Shown in pieces: positions 11,655-26,000 of a DNA stretch of 64,000 nt (its first letter is position 1; each line of letters opens with the position of its first letter). The notes under the pieces were generated by a model. The model worked only from the letters and a program-made list of their open reading frames with translations. It made no database searches and was not told where the DNA came from. Source of the DNA: Forficula auricularia (lineage: Eukaryota > Arthropoda > Insecta > Dermaptera > Forficulidae); NCBI GenBank assembly GCA_024734495.1, contig JALMQS010000099.1, positions 65,508,291 to 65,572,290 of the forward strand, in the 5' to 3' direction. Made by a program: the position numbers and the translations under genes.

Positions 11655-11828
11655 GTAATGGAAGGCAGCCCAGGGGTAGTGAGGAAAGAAAAAATTAACA
11701 CATATCAAATAAGGTGTAATTTATTGGAATCCTCCTCCTTTCCTTTTCAAACCTGGTTGAAAAGGAAAGGAGGAAGCATATACACCTTATTGATGTGTTA
11801 ATTTTCTTTCCTACCTGGGCTGCCTCCA
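11655..11828. mobile_element. Short foldback element
   Basis: Terminal GGCAGCCCAGGGGTAG is matched by inverted CTACCTGGGCTGCC, with long matching arms. A central palindrome of AAAGGAAAGGAGG surrounds ACCTGG. Confidence 0.65.
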
Positions 11829-12095
11829 CATTCAATTATTATTTTATTATTATTCTCATACAAAATCTTGGGACCAGTGGTAACATTTGTTACGGGCCCC
11901 GCACTGGATTTGTCCAGATCATTGCGAAAATTTATCCGGTTGTAATCTGGTCTCTACCCAATTTACACAAACAGTCACACACATAAACATTTATATACTC
12001 TATATTTAAATAGGTACATAGGATCTGGCTAAATTGGCTTTGTTACCGAAGTCACATAAGAAAATGAGAAGAGTTATAGTTTCGAAAAATGATAC

Positions 12096-12640
12096 TATTT
12101 ATTTATTTATTTATTTATTTAACAAAGTATACAAACATAGGACCTTAGGTCCCACCTAGTGTTTATATATAATTTAGCAAGAATATTTTACAAATTTGGC
12201 AAAAGAGTTCACCAATACACATATTTTATGGAGGAAGAAGAGAAAAAAGTAGAGAAAGATTAGAAGACATAAAGGAAATAAGAGTAAGGAGTATCAGTTA
12301 TTGGGTGGGATCCATAAAGAACGAAGACCTGAGAGCACCAAGAGTCGTGTTTGCATGAAATTTGGATGGAATTTCATTCCAAAGCCTTGCACCCGCCAAT
12401 TTGAAGGAATGAAAGAAGTGTTTAGTTTTATAGTGCACCTGCACTAGCGTTATCTTCCTGGTGGAGCGACCGACGACAAATTGATTTTCTAAGTAAAACG
12501 GGCAAATGAATTTTTCAGAATTTAATAGCTTATAAATAATCACACAATACCGCCAAGCGTAAAATTTAGAAAGATCTGTGTTTAAAATGAGCTTTTTATC
12601 CATTATCCTATTAAGCAGAAGACACATTTTAATTTTTTTC
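12096..12640 (-). pseudogene. 3' end of a CR1/Jockey-type non-LTR retrotransposon
   Basis: A 109-residue frame (12298-12627) carries the typical end of these polymerases: TDLSKFYAWRYCVIIYKLLN, then KTKHFFHSFKLAGARLWNEI, then LGALRSSFF. In the - direction it is followed by an AATAAATA-rich tail at 12096-12120, as expected for a retrotransposed 3' end. It is 5' truncated. Confidence 0.7.
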
Positions 12641-12875
12641 GAAATTCCCTCTTACAAATGTTCACTATTAAACCCCGTTATCTGGCGGATTATGATTTTC
12701 GCCTTTTTCAGGTAAAGCATTCTTTCCTTCCTGTGTTCTTCTGGTTTCATTGTTCGACTCGGACTAAATTTCAGCTTGTTTTTTGCATTTTCTTTCGTTT
12801 AAATTTACAAAATTAAATTAACTGTACAAACTAAAAAATAAACGTCCGCCTTTTTTTACTAAGTAAATTGAATTT

Positions 12876-13525
12876 TTGAAAAGAAAAATCCATTCTTGTA
12901 TTTTATCCAAACTCTCAAGCAGAATTTGTCGTCCTTTATCTCATGCCGTCTTTATTCGTCACACACTTCATCATAGCCCCGCTGTACATCCACAGATATT
13001 TGAATTAATGAACATTATATATATCATATTTTTATTCATAATATCAGGGAAAAGCTTGTATTAACTTAGATAGGCAAAAACGTTCATTTTAAACTCGTTT
13101 TTAAGACACATGTACGGTGTATATTTACACCAAGCTTAGGTTCATTTGAACGCCAAAAGAACGAGCTGTTCGTGCTATTGAGCATTCTTTGCATTCCAAG
13201 TTGCTCGCTCAGGTTAGCAATTTTACTTTCAAAACAAATAGAATCGAAAATTCGAAAATGTATGTTCTAGAAGAAATCTTGTTTTCATGAAAAAATGAGA
13301 TTTAGATTTTTACTGTCCTTTACATTTCGAGATCCAACAGCAGTGAATGAAATTTATTTAAAAACAAGCCAAAATATCATCGTTCAGGGTCAAGCACAAA
13401 ATCCAAGTTTTCGACCTCGGCAACCCCATAAAATGAAAAAAGATAAAATTAATGAAACTCCATTGGATAAAGCTAAAAAGTTAAGAGCTAGTTTTGCAAT
13501 TATCAATTATTTGTCTTCATGCTAA
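12876..13525 (+). other. Intergenic stretch with unexplained open patches
   Basis: The stretch at 13150-13217 reads PKERAVRAIEHSLHSKLLAQ before a GTTAGC donor-like site. A frame at 13295-13525 contains the CAAGTTTTCGACCTCGG phrase of the foldback family at 13829. I cannot connect these into a gene; a decayed element is more likely. Confidence 0.25.
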
Positions 13526-13828
13526 CATCCATTGAAATAAATTTCTCATTTTAAATAAATAATCAAGAGATTTTCTCACCTCGCACCAGATAGCCTCTTT
13601 GATGAAATTAGAAAAGTAATTTTTCTAATCTTTAACATGACTTTTCACCTTTAAATTCTCAAAACATAAATCTATTGAGTTAATTTTTATTTTACTTATA
13701 TTCAGGCACTGTCATGTACTCTTAAGGAGTATAATTTTTAGGTAAGATAAAAGGTCGCCACTCCCCTAAGCTTTCATAATCAATTCCAGTGAGATTTATC
13801 CAAGACGACTTAAATTGAAAATTATTAG

Positions 13829-14915
13829 TCCAGTCAAAATGTGTTATTATCAGGAAAGTTTTGGGCTAGGTTCTGATTTTTTCCATATATATGTTTTTGG
13901 GGCGCTGAAATCTGAGGTCTCCCACCAAAATTTCGTGACTCAACATTGTAGAAAATGCAAAAAATGGTGAAAATTTTCATTTTTTGGCGGTTTTTCTCTT
14001 ATAACTCGAAAACTATCAACTTTTCGTAAATAACCTTCCTTTTCAAAATGAAAGGGCGTAGAATTTCCCACAAATTTCCCTATTTAGATTTTTCACTGAG
14101 GTTCAGGCTCAAGCGGAAAATCCAAGTTTTCGACCTCGGCAGCCCCCCCCCCCCCCCCCCCCCCGATCACCCAAAAACTCACACTTTTTTAGATATTTTC
14201 CCATTTTGACCATGAAGGAGCGGGTTTTCGACAAATAACACTATAAATTTTTAAACTCAATTTATTTTGCTACAATTCAAACAAAGTTTCATCTTAATTG
14301 GATAAATGATAATCCATGCCGCAATGGGGTTGAAGTTTTGAAAAAATGCAATTTTTTTAAAAAATCGCAATTTATCCTTTATAAAATGAAAACCACACAT
14401 CCTAGAAACTTGATTCCTGTTTCCTTATCTAAAAAATTTTATTGACTTGAACGTTTACTTGGACTACTTTTTTGATAAAAGTCATAGATTTATAGATATC
14501 CAGCATTTTCCAGTGTGGTCTTTGTCAAAAAGTGCTCCTTCATGGTCAAAATGGGAAAATATCGAAAAAAGTGTGAGTTTTTGGGTGATCAGGGGGGGGC
14601 TGCCGAGGTCGAAAAATTGGATTTTGCGCTTGTGTCCGAACGGTTGGTTTGGAGAAAAAACCTGAATAATGAAATTTGTGGGAAATTTTATTACCTTTCA
14701 TTTTGAATAGGAAGGCTATTTACGAAAAGTTTTCGGTTTATAAGCAAAAAAACCGCCAAAAAATGGAAATTTTCAGCTTTTTTGCATTTTCTACAATATT
14801 GCGTCACGAAATTTTGGTGGGAAACCTCAGATTTAGCGCCCCAAAATACATATTTATGCAAAAAATCAGAACTACCTAAAAAAACTATCCCCATAGCACA
14901 ATTTGACTGGACTAT
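13829..14915. mobile_element. Complete foldback element, family TAGTCCAGTCAAA
   Basis: Ends AGTCCAGTCAAAATGTG and, inverted, TTTGACTGGACT, with long imperfect inverted arms. A run of about 20 C lies at 14144-14163. TA is present at both junctions. There is no transposase, so it depends on enzymes supplied elsewhere. Confidence 0.7.
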
Positions 14916-14939
14916 ATAAATATGTACCTTCGACCCCCG

Positions 14940-15060
14940 CCCAACCCATAAAATTCTTCTTTTCACGATGGAGGGGCCAACCCAGGCCTTTAGGGGTTGC
15001 ACCTTTTTGGTGTAACTCCTTCTCTCATCGTTATTATTAAAAAAAAAAAAAAAATGAAAG
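14940..15060. repeat. Dispersed repeat fragment (family of 18880 and 60650)
   Basis: TTTTCACGATGGAGGGGCC and the AGGCCTTTAGGGG motif recur inverted at 60660-60710, and in diverged form at 18890-18960 and 50840-50880. Confidence 0.45.
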
Positions 15061-16364
15061 CCCAAAACGTTTTGTAAAAGTTTGGAAAATTTTTAAATTT
15101 CTTTACTAATTCCACCAATTAAGTTAGATGGACCAGGCCGAGAGAACCTCCCATAAGGTTGACAAGCAAAGCCTCAAAAAGTACATTAATTATATATAGA
15201 TATATATTATATTTATTTAATAATTAAAAATATTTTCTATATATATATATTATATTCTATTAACATTTAACCTGTAACTGCTGCTATGCTGATTTAGTTA
15301 GGTGCGTTCACACTACAATCAGGTCAAATTAACTGGCTACATAAATAATGAATTCTCTTCATTGTAACAAGTACTTATTAATAATTATATCTAAAACTTT
15401 ATCTTACAACCTTTATGGCCTATAGCAACACACAAATCTACACACTTAAAATAAATAAAAAATAAAAAATAGCAACCATTCAACCTTATATCATTTATTG
15501 ACAAATCTACATAAACATCAAATACAAAATTAGAAAAGCTCAAATTCAAATACATTCCTTGCAAATAAATATGTCTTGAACATTGTAAACAAACAGGTTT
15601 AGGGGAAATTATGAAATGATGGGTTACTTTTCTATATTTTTATAAGGACAAAAATAACAATTTTCTGTTTTCTTCTATCAGTGCGTTTAAAATTGAAAAA
15701 CTTAAATTAATTAAAAAATATGAATTCCCTAATTCTCTCTTTATTATTGAAAATTATGAACGAATTTGATATCTTAAGTTTTTTTTAAGTTATAGAAATT
15801 TTCGTTAATCTCTGATAACTATACAATCGATATTAGCACCTCTGTTCACTGAATGCCTACCCTAAGAGTTCTAGGCGTCGATTTATCTCATTAAAAAATC
15901 TCTGTAGATTAATACATCTATGTTTATTAACTGATTCTATTCGATCTCCTAGGTGAAGCAAAATGTAACACTGTTAATTTGTATATACGTAATAGTTAAT
16001 CGGCCTATATCATGTAAATGTTTCCCAAAGTGTAGTAAAATTCAGCGCCAAGTCTATCTTGTTAAATTTCTATTAGTATTTATTGCTAACATATTTTTTT
16101 AGTTTCTTTTAGAACAAATAATGAATTGCTTTATTATTTGTTCATATATCGAAATAAAAATCTATATTTAATTATCATAATAATATAATATTATTATTAT
16201 AAAAAGTTCATTATAACTTATGTAAAGTTGCCTAACACAATAGTAAAAATTTAATTTCAATCAAATATGTAGCGTAGATCCTTCAAAAAAAAAACATAAT
16301 CTCTTTTACAAATAAAAAAAGAATATTTTCCGAAACTTTTCAAGTATATATTAAATGTATAATA
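15061..16364. other. Intergenic AT-rich DNA, nothing recognised
   Basis: No coding frame, tRNA or clear repeat boundary was seen. It has long A/T tracts and short dinucleotide runs such as that at 15235-15255. Confidence 0.5.
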
Positions 16365-16480
16365 ATAAAACTTGACCAAGATGCGAGGTGGTTTCACAAC
16401 AACAAACTTGTGAAACCTACCTCGCATCTTGCTCAAGTTTTATTATTATATTAAATGTTTCACCTAGAACCAATACCTAA
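16365..16480. repeat. Near-perfect hairpin
   Basis: Arms of about 38 bp (…AAGATGCGAGGTGG… and its inverse) flank ACAACAACAAAC. The right flank, TGTTTCACCTAGAACC, is shared with the ends of the segments near 3260, 1885, 27140 and 59640. Confidence 0.6.
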
Positions 16481-16786
16481 CTCCTTAAAAGTTATATATT
16501 AAACGATTTATTGAACAGTCCCGTAGGAAAGCAAAAAAGAACCACAAATACAAGTATAGTAAGTAATCCAAGTAGGAAGAGGGTTAAATTTGTATGGTGT
16601 TGAATTGTAGTTTTTATAAATAATATTTATTTTATTATTACATAAATAACTTATATATAAATATTGAAACGTTTTATTAACATTTCTAATTAATAAATTA
16701 TGAAGTAGATCATATTTGAATTATTGGATAAGTCATGATTATAATATTATTATTGTGAAATTTTAAGAAGATTAAAAAAATAATTT

Positions 16787-17024
16787 TTATTTATATAATT
16801 TTCGAGGAGCAAACACAATTTTTTTCTTAAAATGTCGATACATAATTATTTCCAATATAAGAATAAAATATGCGAAAAGAATTCCAAAAATCAATATTCC
16901 AAATGGAAATAAAAGTACTCGAAAATCAACAGAAATAAAATTATTTGTATTAATTATTTTCGTTAATTTTTCAACTTTGCTCCAAATTCGCTTTTTGATT
17001 CCTACTTCAATCATTATTTGAATT
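16787..17024 (-). CDS. IR-B terminal exon 9 (last membrane helix)
   Basis: Acceptor TTTGTTTTTAG, phase 2. Reads IMIEVGIKKRIW, then ISVDFRVLLFPFGILIFG, then FAYFILILEIIMYRHF and a basic tail ending in TAA at 16787-16789. This is the normal IR end. Confidence 0.88.
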
Positions 17025-20000
17025 CTAAAAACAAAAAAATAAAATAAATAAAATGAAAATTATTTCGTCGCCTTAGAGTGTAAACCTGCTAAATTCATTT
17101 TTATCATATATGACATATTAATACTGTTCTAAAGAAAAAGAGATGCAGCATTGTCCAAGTAAAACTGCTAAGGTCAGGTGGGGTAACTGGGGCCGGGGCA
17201 ACTGGGCCAGGGGTCCTGTAACCCCAGAGCTTTTTAATTTTACCGCATTTTTTTAGCGCTATTCACTTTTTCATATTGGTGGGAAATTTTCAGTGTTCCT
17301 GAATTAAAGAAATTTCTTTAAGTTTATTTTATACTTAAATACTTAGTTAAGTTAATTACTTATTTACTTATTTACCAAGTTATGTGCTTACTTCTTACCT
17401 AGTTGCCTTACCCAGTACTTGAAAAATATTGAGACTTGAATAAGTACTTAATTAAGGCTTTCTTAAGCATAAGGAACTTATTTAACTTTATTTCAATGGG
17501 TAAAATGAAATTATTTTGTTTAGTTGTTTGATTTATGATACTTTATTTTTGAATTTTCTGTAATAAAAATCGATTTTAAAAATTATATGTACTTGGCGTT
17601 TAAACTTATCTACCTTAAAAAATTCAATAGAATAAAAAGAAAATTTGGGAAGGGGAAGATGAATGGACCAATCGACTTGATTGGGGAATAATGGAATTAA
17701 AATAATTATCGGAAAAGAGGTTTTTTTATCTAATTAGATTTTTCCTCTTATTAAAAAAAGGACTAAAGATGAATAAGGACACTCGATGGCGGAGAAGTAA
17801 TCTCCGGAATCGAATCAAAAATACAATATATACATTAATTAATGTAAAATAATTGGTTTAATAAAATTTATATAAAAAAAATAGAGGTCTTGGTGCAACT
17901 GGGCCAGCCTAGTCAGGGCCCAATTACCCCGAATCGCTTACATCTTTGATTATTTTTAATCCATATACAAATGAGACTAATTCTACCTACGGCTAAGGCC
18001 TTGAGGGATAGGGGAACATGTCCAACTGCTCAAAAGATGTTAAAAATTAAAAAAACAGCAAATAGGCTGGGCTGGTCCAATTACCCCACAACGCGTTTAA
18101 CTGGGCCAACCGCAAAACTTTACATTCAACTTAAGATAATTCCAAAATTTTGAATAATCAAAAGTTGAAAGTATCATGATTATTTGAAGAAAATTTCATC
18201 TTTCAATTAATATAGTCACGAGATCTATAAATTGTGAGGAAGCTTAGTTATAGCCAAAAATATGGAGTACTATCCTTTGGAAAACAAAAGAAGCTGGCCC
18301 AGTTACCCCACCTGACCTTACTTAAAATTACGATCGTAAGTTGTAGAAATAAAAAATGTGAAAAATAGTTTCTTTCCATAACAACAATATTACATTTTAT
18401 TTGTTTTTTCTCTACTCTGTAGAATTTCCTTGTTTTGAGTTAGCAGGTTTACACTCTAAGGCGACGATTTAATGTTTTAAAAGACAACTAGATTTACACT
18501 TAATTTAATAAAATTACAAATAAGATGTATGATTCCAATGGCTTTTTTGTTTTTAATTTTATCATTCAAGAATCCGATGAGAGTTTTGAAAGACTGAAGG
18601 TTAAGGGTCTCTGGAAAGACGGATTCGTAAAGCAAGTTCAACTCTCTAGAAGTCTTATTAAGAAATTTACATTTTATAAAAAACAATTTCAAATTATGGT
18701 CTGGAATATTTTATCGGGTTGGAAATTTTAAAATTTTCTAACTAAGCTAAGTAGTTTAAAAACATCGGTGCTCAAACCGAAAAAAAACGTCCAGATCACC
18801 AACTTTAACATTAATGTGAATTCCCTGGCTAGAAAAAGATCAGCCGAAGGGTCCTAACTCTACCTTTTTTTATAATGACATTGAATCAAGAAGATGTTGC
18901 ATCAAAAAGGTGCAAACTCTGTAGAGCGGAGTGGACCCTTGCATCGTGAAAAGAAAAGGAAGAGATTTCAGGGATTAGATCAGAGCTGAAGGTAACTATG
19001 GATGCGGGACTTTAAGACTGGAAGTTATCTGACGCCTGAAAGACAGACCGGGGAAGAGAGTTCCAGTCATATCGAGAAAAAAAGTTGAAGATTGTGGTTA
19101 TAAGATTTGTATCTAATTTAATCGTGAAGGTGTGTTGAATGTTTTAAAATCATGTATTTGGCGGAAATGAGATTTTAAGGGAGTTCGGGACAGCTTATCT
19201 ATCTGGTTGATCTACGAAAAAATCTTTTGTATTTCTGCAGAGTGACAACTTCTGCCTACTAAAAGTTTTAATTTAAAAAAAATTGTTAATAATGAGGTTA
19301 ATTTCAAATAAGAATCTTTGTTTTGATAATATTAATAAAAAGAATATTGAGATATCATTATAAAAACATTTATTTAACCCAAAAAGGTTTTCATGAAATA
19401 GAGTTGGAATTGTACACTAGTGCTTTTGTTATAATCAATTGGCTGCAAATAACTTTTTATTTTTACATTTGTGAATAACTAATTAAAGATTGTCAAGTCT
19501 ATTGAAAAAGGTATCATTCGATTCATAAAAGTTGAATTATTGATATGTATATATTTGTTGAAAATGGTATAATGTGTATAGAAGTTATAGTCCTTTTAAA
19601 AGCTCAGTCTATTTACTTCCATGTTAAAAGGACAATTTTCAATAATTTATTTCTCGGTAATGGGACAGACGATCAACTTCAAATTTCGGGAATAAAGTTC
19701 GTGCGGAGTTTGTGAGTAAAAGTCACACAGCAATTAGGCAAACAAAAATCTTTATTCAATCAATGATATATTCTCCATCGTTTTCTATAATCTTTTTCCA
19801 ACGTTCTGGCAGCAGACGGATGCCTCGATCATAAAAACTGCGAGGTTTAGATTCGAAAAACGAAGACACGTCGTTTTTTAAGGCCTCCAAAGAGTCAAAG
19901 TTTTTTCCATTTAAATAATTTTGCAATGACCGGAACAAGTGATAGTCAGATGGTGCGATATCAGGAAAATACGGTGGATGCATTAGGACATCCTATTTCA

Positions 20001-23000
20001 GGCTCTTCAGCTTGCACAGCGTCTTTTTCGATACGTGAGTCTGGCGTTGTCCTGATGAAAGATGACTCCCTTGCGATTTGACAAAATCGGACGTTTCTCT
20101 TTGATTTCTCGATTCAAATTGGTTAATTGGCGACAGTACTTGTCCGAATCAATCGTTTCGCCAGCAGGGAGAAGCTCAAAATAGATTATACCCTTGCAAT
20201 CCCACCAAACTGAGAGCATCACCTTCATCGGGAATAAACTGGCCTTTGGCATTGCGTCACCATGCTCACCTTGATGTTTCCATGTCCGTTTACGCTGAAC
20301 ATTGTTGGAGAGGATCCATTTCTCATCGCCCGTCACTAATCGATCCAAAAACGACTCGTTATTGAGCCGCCCGAGTAAAGAAACGACCGCAGAAATTCGT
20401 TTAATTTTGTTCTTCTCGGTCAGCAAATGGGGCACCCATATATCGAGCTTCAAATCGAATCCCATCTTTTTTAAACGCCGAAAAGCGGTTGATCTGTCAA
20501 CATTTAATGCTGTAGCAACTTCTTCTGTTGAAATTCGCGGATTATTGAGCACTAAAGTATCATCCACATCAATATCAGAAGGTCGACCAGAGCGTGGCTC
20601 GTCTTCAAGGTTAAATTCTCCTCGCCGAAATTTAGCAAACCATTTTTCCACAGTTCGTTTAGCTGGTGCTTGATCCTGATAAACATGTTGGATGTTTTTC
20701 ACGGCCGCGGCAACGTTTATTCCCTTCCGAAACTCGTAAAGCATAACATGCCGTAAATGCACTTTATCGATATTCATTTTTAAAGTGATATTTATCGAAG
20801 CAGTTTGTATGAAAACAAATGATTTTTTTTAATGAAAGCTGAAGACGTCACCTTTCCAAGGATATATAATATGTAGGAGTAGGCATTAATGACAACACGT
20901 TACGACGCTCCTAACTCCATCTATTGAAACTCCGCACGAACTTTTCTTATAAAAATTATAAACAATCCCGAACCTCCTTAAGGAGGATAATTGATTTTTT
21001 GAACAAACATTAATAGTAGTAACTCTAAGAAAAGGAAAAAAACGTAGACAGTTCTACGATGGGTCACGGGAATTGGATGAGCTAGATCAGAGGTCCCCAA
21101 ACTTTTTAGAGATAGGACCACATGTGAACATTGAAAACTATGGGGGGGGGGCGCGGATATAACATATCATACGGAAATTATATTAATAATACGCTATTAT
21201 ATGATATTAATATTTAATATAGTGAAAATTTGTGTATTAATTCTATAGTAACCGCGGGCCGGATGAAAAAATTTCAAGGCCAGTAGTTTGGGGACACCAG
21301 AGCTAGATAAAAGTCGGATCTACAATTGAATATGCAATTTCGAAAAGTGCACATCTCCCATATTTTGACAAATACACTTTTTCGTTTAAATGTAATCTAA
21401 AAGCTTCTCTGCACCTACTATGCTCGAAAAAGGTTTAACTCTGGTATTAATTTTACTCCCCCCAAAATGTAAATCAAAAATAAATTTTACACTTCTTTAG
21501 AAAATAATTGGGTTTTTTTTTTCATTCCTGAACATTTTCAATTTTCAGAGATATGCCCTATTCAAAATTGCATATTCAATTCCATTCAGAGCAACAAGAA
21601 AATGTTTGCATGCGAGCCATATTGAGACAGGGACGAATTGTATAGCATAAGAAGTTCAGAGGTCGTAAAATAGTGTCTGTGGTCATGAATAGAAAACCAT
21701 GCTTACATGAAGCAATTCTTGACTCATGGGGGTGTGTACCTAAATATCAATACCTAGGAGTCATAAAGAAATTGTACTAAAAAAAAATGGAAGCAGAGAT
21801 TTTTTTTATAATTTTAGTAAATTAAATATGTTATTCTTTTTTTTTTATTTACATGTAATATTAAAATTTTAGAATACTATTCAAAATTTATTATATAATC
21901 TCACTTACTTATGCTCAATGACTTTTTTATAAGGATGATATTTTGGCATATAAAATGTTAAAAACACCTCTGGAACTGCCACCGGAAACATAAGTATTTC
22001 AGGTTCTCCTTATGAATAAAATAAGCAACTATAATTCCTTGAAGAGTTATTATACCATTTTGAGAATTGGTTTCCAAATTTTTAAAATCTTCGTAATGTA
22101 TTGGTTCATTATTTACAGATAATAATTCTCTATAGAGTCTTTGATTAAAAGGATTTTCACTGGTCTAAAAGAATAAATATTTGAATTATAAAATCAGTAA
22201 GGATGCATTTACGTTGAGAATACGTTAAAGGTTAAACGATAAGAGTGATGACAAAGGTAATGCAAAATTTTTCTCTTTAATGAGAGGTTAGGAGCAGTGA
22301 TAAACGAAAAGAGCCACGACATATGTTATATTTTGTTTTGAAGAAGAAATACCTCCCCAAGTGGTAAAACTATCCAGAAAGAGCATACCTACATTTTCCT
22401 CACATCCAATTATTCATATTTATGCAGGGTTTCTCCATCTTTATGAAGAATTTATCTTTATTAAGAAAATTTATGGAATATTTCAGATTGAATGTAAAAA
22501 ACTTTGATAAGCAGGGCTGAGTAGTTCACTTTTGGAAAACTAGTTAATAGCTACCAGCTACTTCCATTTCAATAAACTGAATAGTAGTACTAGTTCCTTC
22601 CTGGGTAGAGTTTATCGTTTAATGGGACATATAGATGGACAGACTGATAAAGAAGTTAGACCAAGGACTGGATAAAGGATAGAAGTAACGAGACGAAGAA
22701 CAGAGAGATGGAAGAAGACAACAGAGAAATATAGGAAAAGAAGAAGAAACCTAAAACCCAGAAGAGTTAGGGTTAATATTTTGTTTTAATCTAATGTAAA
22801 AACAACCCTTCTGACATATAATTAAAAATAATCCATATCATCTCGGATCTAATAGATGACGACCTCTTGTGATTTTCTTAGAAAATTTAAAATCAAAACG
22901 CACAGCGTGCGCAGACCAAGTTCGAGTATTGGCTTGGTCGTACAAGCTGCACGTAAAATGTATGTAAGCCTAGGGCCCCGTCGAATATGGGGGGACCCCA

Positions 23001-26000
23001 AAATTGATTTTCATATTAATTTTGATCGTGATATAAAATTTCATTTCATTTTTATAAAAAATTTATCAATTGACTTATGAATTCAATCATTATTTTAATG
23101 TTTCCTGTAACATTATATTTCCTCTCATATTAGGTGAAGCTAACAATTTTAAGTAAAAAGACAAATAACATAATTCAATAGTCATTTTTGTTCCAAATAT
23201 TATTAGATATCTTCAATTTCTACCGATTGAACGACAAGACGGGGCTTATTTAACAATAAAAAGTGCTTATGATTTTAGAAAACTCTAAAGTTGACATTAA
23301 ATTATAATATGCCGGGAACAATCATATGTAGTGGTTTGCAATCACGCATTAAGGAATTAAGTCCGAGGGCCGTATATATTATTTTGTGCAGCCCATTCTT
23401 TTAATTTGGTGGGTAACTTTGAAGCAGAAAGTTGCGAGGCCGCTGCTCAATATTTTTTTTATTTGTTAATAAATTATTCACATTTTTTTCGGCGGCTACA
23501 CGTAGGTGGAATATATTATGAAAAAATCAAAGTGATAGTGATTATAGATTAAAAAAATTATCAGACACACGATGGTCAGCAAGAGCGGATGCTGAATTGG
23601 CTTTCAAATGTGGGTATGAAAAAATGAAACAATCTTTGATTGAGGTATGTACCTAACTTGCCTAATGAAAAACCAACAATAATTAGTGAAGGAAAATTTG
23701 TAAAATCAAAATTCAAAAAAATGAAACGGTTTGTAGGACTGTACTTGGGGACAAAATGTTGCAACGAATTAATATGACCAACAAATCATTGCAAGAAGTC
23801 GAATGTACAATAATTAAAGGATTTTATTTGATAAACTCATTAGAGATGTTTATCTATTAAAAAGACTAGAGACGAGTTCGATAAAATTGAAAGTACACCA
23901 ATACCTCGCTTTGCGTCGTTTCGTTTTGCGTTTTTTTCGAAGTTGCGTCGCTGCTTAATTAGTACTAATTTTCACTGTGCGTCGTTAGATTTTCGAGGTT
24001 GCGTTGTTTTGGGTTCGAGTCTTTAATTATTTTTTTTTTGAAATTTTCTTTTTTTCTAAAAGATGGCACCACTTTTGTTTCTAATTGCGCCATGCCATCA
24101 AAACTCGGGGATTCCCTTTCTAACTGAAAATCAACGCAATTTTAATACAGTTTTATTTTTCACTTTGTTTTGCTAATTTTAGAGTTCAGTTTCAATTATG
24201 TAGTGTGTTGTGCTTTTTGTAACGTTTCAATTAGTGTGTTGTGCTTTTTTTAAAAGAGAATAATAAATTTTTATAAATTTTTACGGGTTGTTTCTGGTTA
24301 CAAAAAAGGTAAATATTTTTCCAATTTATTTATTGGCAGAGTTATATTATTTTTATTACATACACTTGTAATTTTACAATATGGACTCATCAGACAGTGA
24401 TTAATTTAAATTTTTTTTTCATAAATTAATTGAATAGTTTATTTTGTTTTAATTGAATACGTTTTTTTTGTTTTTTGAAAGTATGTAATAAAATTTTATA
24501 TTATTTTTGTTTTTTAAATGTTTACTTTGTTCAATTTTCTTTTTAAAAAGTAGTATTTTCGTAACCCTGGAACCTATCGTCGATCTTTACATGGTTCGCT
24601 ATAGAAAATCTTAATTCACTTTGCGTCGTGTTTTTTTGGAACGTAACCACGACGCAAAGTGAGGTATTGGTGTATAGTGAAAATATTTAATATTGAAGAA
24701 AACATAAGTCAAAATGAATATGATACAAGAAAAAGCAAAAAGGACACTAATACACCAAAGGACTCTTTTAAAATTAATACATTTTTTTGTAATTTGTGAT
24801 AATTTAGTTGGAGAAATCATTCACAGAAATCAAGCTTATGAAAAGGTATTTCAAAATTTTAAAATCTTCTTTTCATTCAACATGACAGACGCGGAGAAAA
24901 CATATTGTATATACAAAATCTAAAAAAAATATATAAAGATGATATAGATTCCGAATTATTCGAGGATGAGGTAAATCAACTTTTACTGTTTTTAAAGCAA
25001 GAACAAGACGACTCCCTGGAAAAGTTGAATATTTCTCAAATATATCAAAAGGCTTTGCATTTAAAAGCAACATTCCCTAACGTCGAAATTATTTTAAAAA
25101 TTTTGATGACATTGCCAATATCGAATGCTTCAGGGGAGCGTTCTTTTTCTGCTTTAAAAAGATTAAAAAACTACGTTAGAAACAAAATTTCTGAAAATAG
25201 GTTAAATTATTTATCTACTATTTATATTGAAGACGAACTATTTATTAAATAGTTTGAATTGCGAGCTTATTATTGCGAAATTCGCTAAAGGAAAATCTAG
25301 AAAAAACACATATAATTATAATTTTATTAATTATTATATTATAATATATAGTATTATAAATTGTTGAAAAATAAAAATAAGATCATGTAAGTAATTAAAA
25401 TTACGTTTTATCATCATTGGGATTCAGTTCCATAACTTATTAATGTAATTGGATGTTGATGAAAGCAGTCCACGGTGGTTGTAAAAAATAAGACTATAGA
25501 GGTTTTATTATTTTACATTTATTTGTTCCAGTTCGGAGATTTATTCTCTCCTTCTTCAGGGTAACAAAGAGTCAATGAAAGTAGTTCAAATCATAATTAC
25601 TTTCTGTCTCCTTTGACAATGCCAAAAAAACATTATAAAATTTTTTCATCTCGAATAGAAATAAAGTACAAAGCAAATTGATGATCAATATGTTCAAACA
25701 TATTGATCATCAATTGACTTTAGTACTTTATTTCTATTCGAGATGAAAAAATTTTATAATGTTTTTTTGGCATTGTCAAAGGAAACAGAAATAATTATGA
25801 TTTGAATTACTTTCATTGACTTTTTGTTACCCTGAAAGGAGAGAATAAATCTCCGGAACGTCGGTTTAACAAATAAATGTAAAATAATAAAACCTGTATA
25901 GTCTTATTTTTACAACCACCGTGGACTGCTTTCATCAACATCCAATTGCATATTTATACCAGTCCGTCTCCTAAAGAAAAACTCTATTATTAATGTAATT

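Noticed and set aside
12096..12120. Simple TTTA microsatellite
   Set aside because: It is placed exactly at the 3' end of a - strand CR1/Jockey fragment, so it is best read as its tail.
20302..20673. 123-codon + strand frame
   Set aside because: It is the antisense shadow of the mariner transposase.
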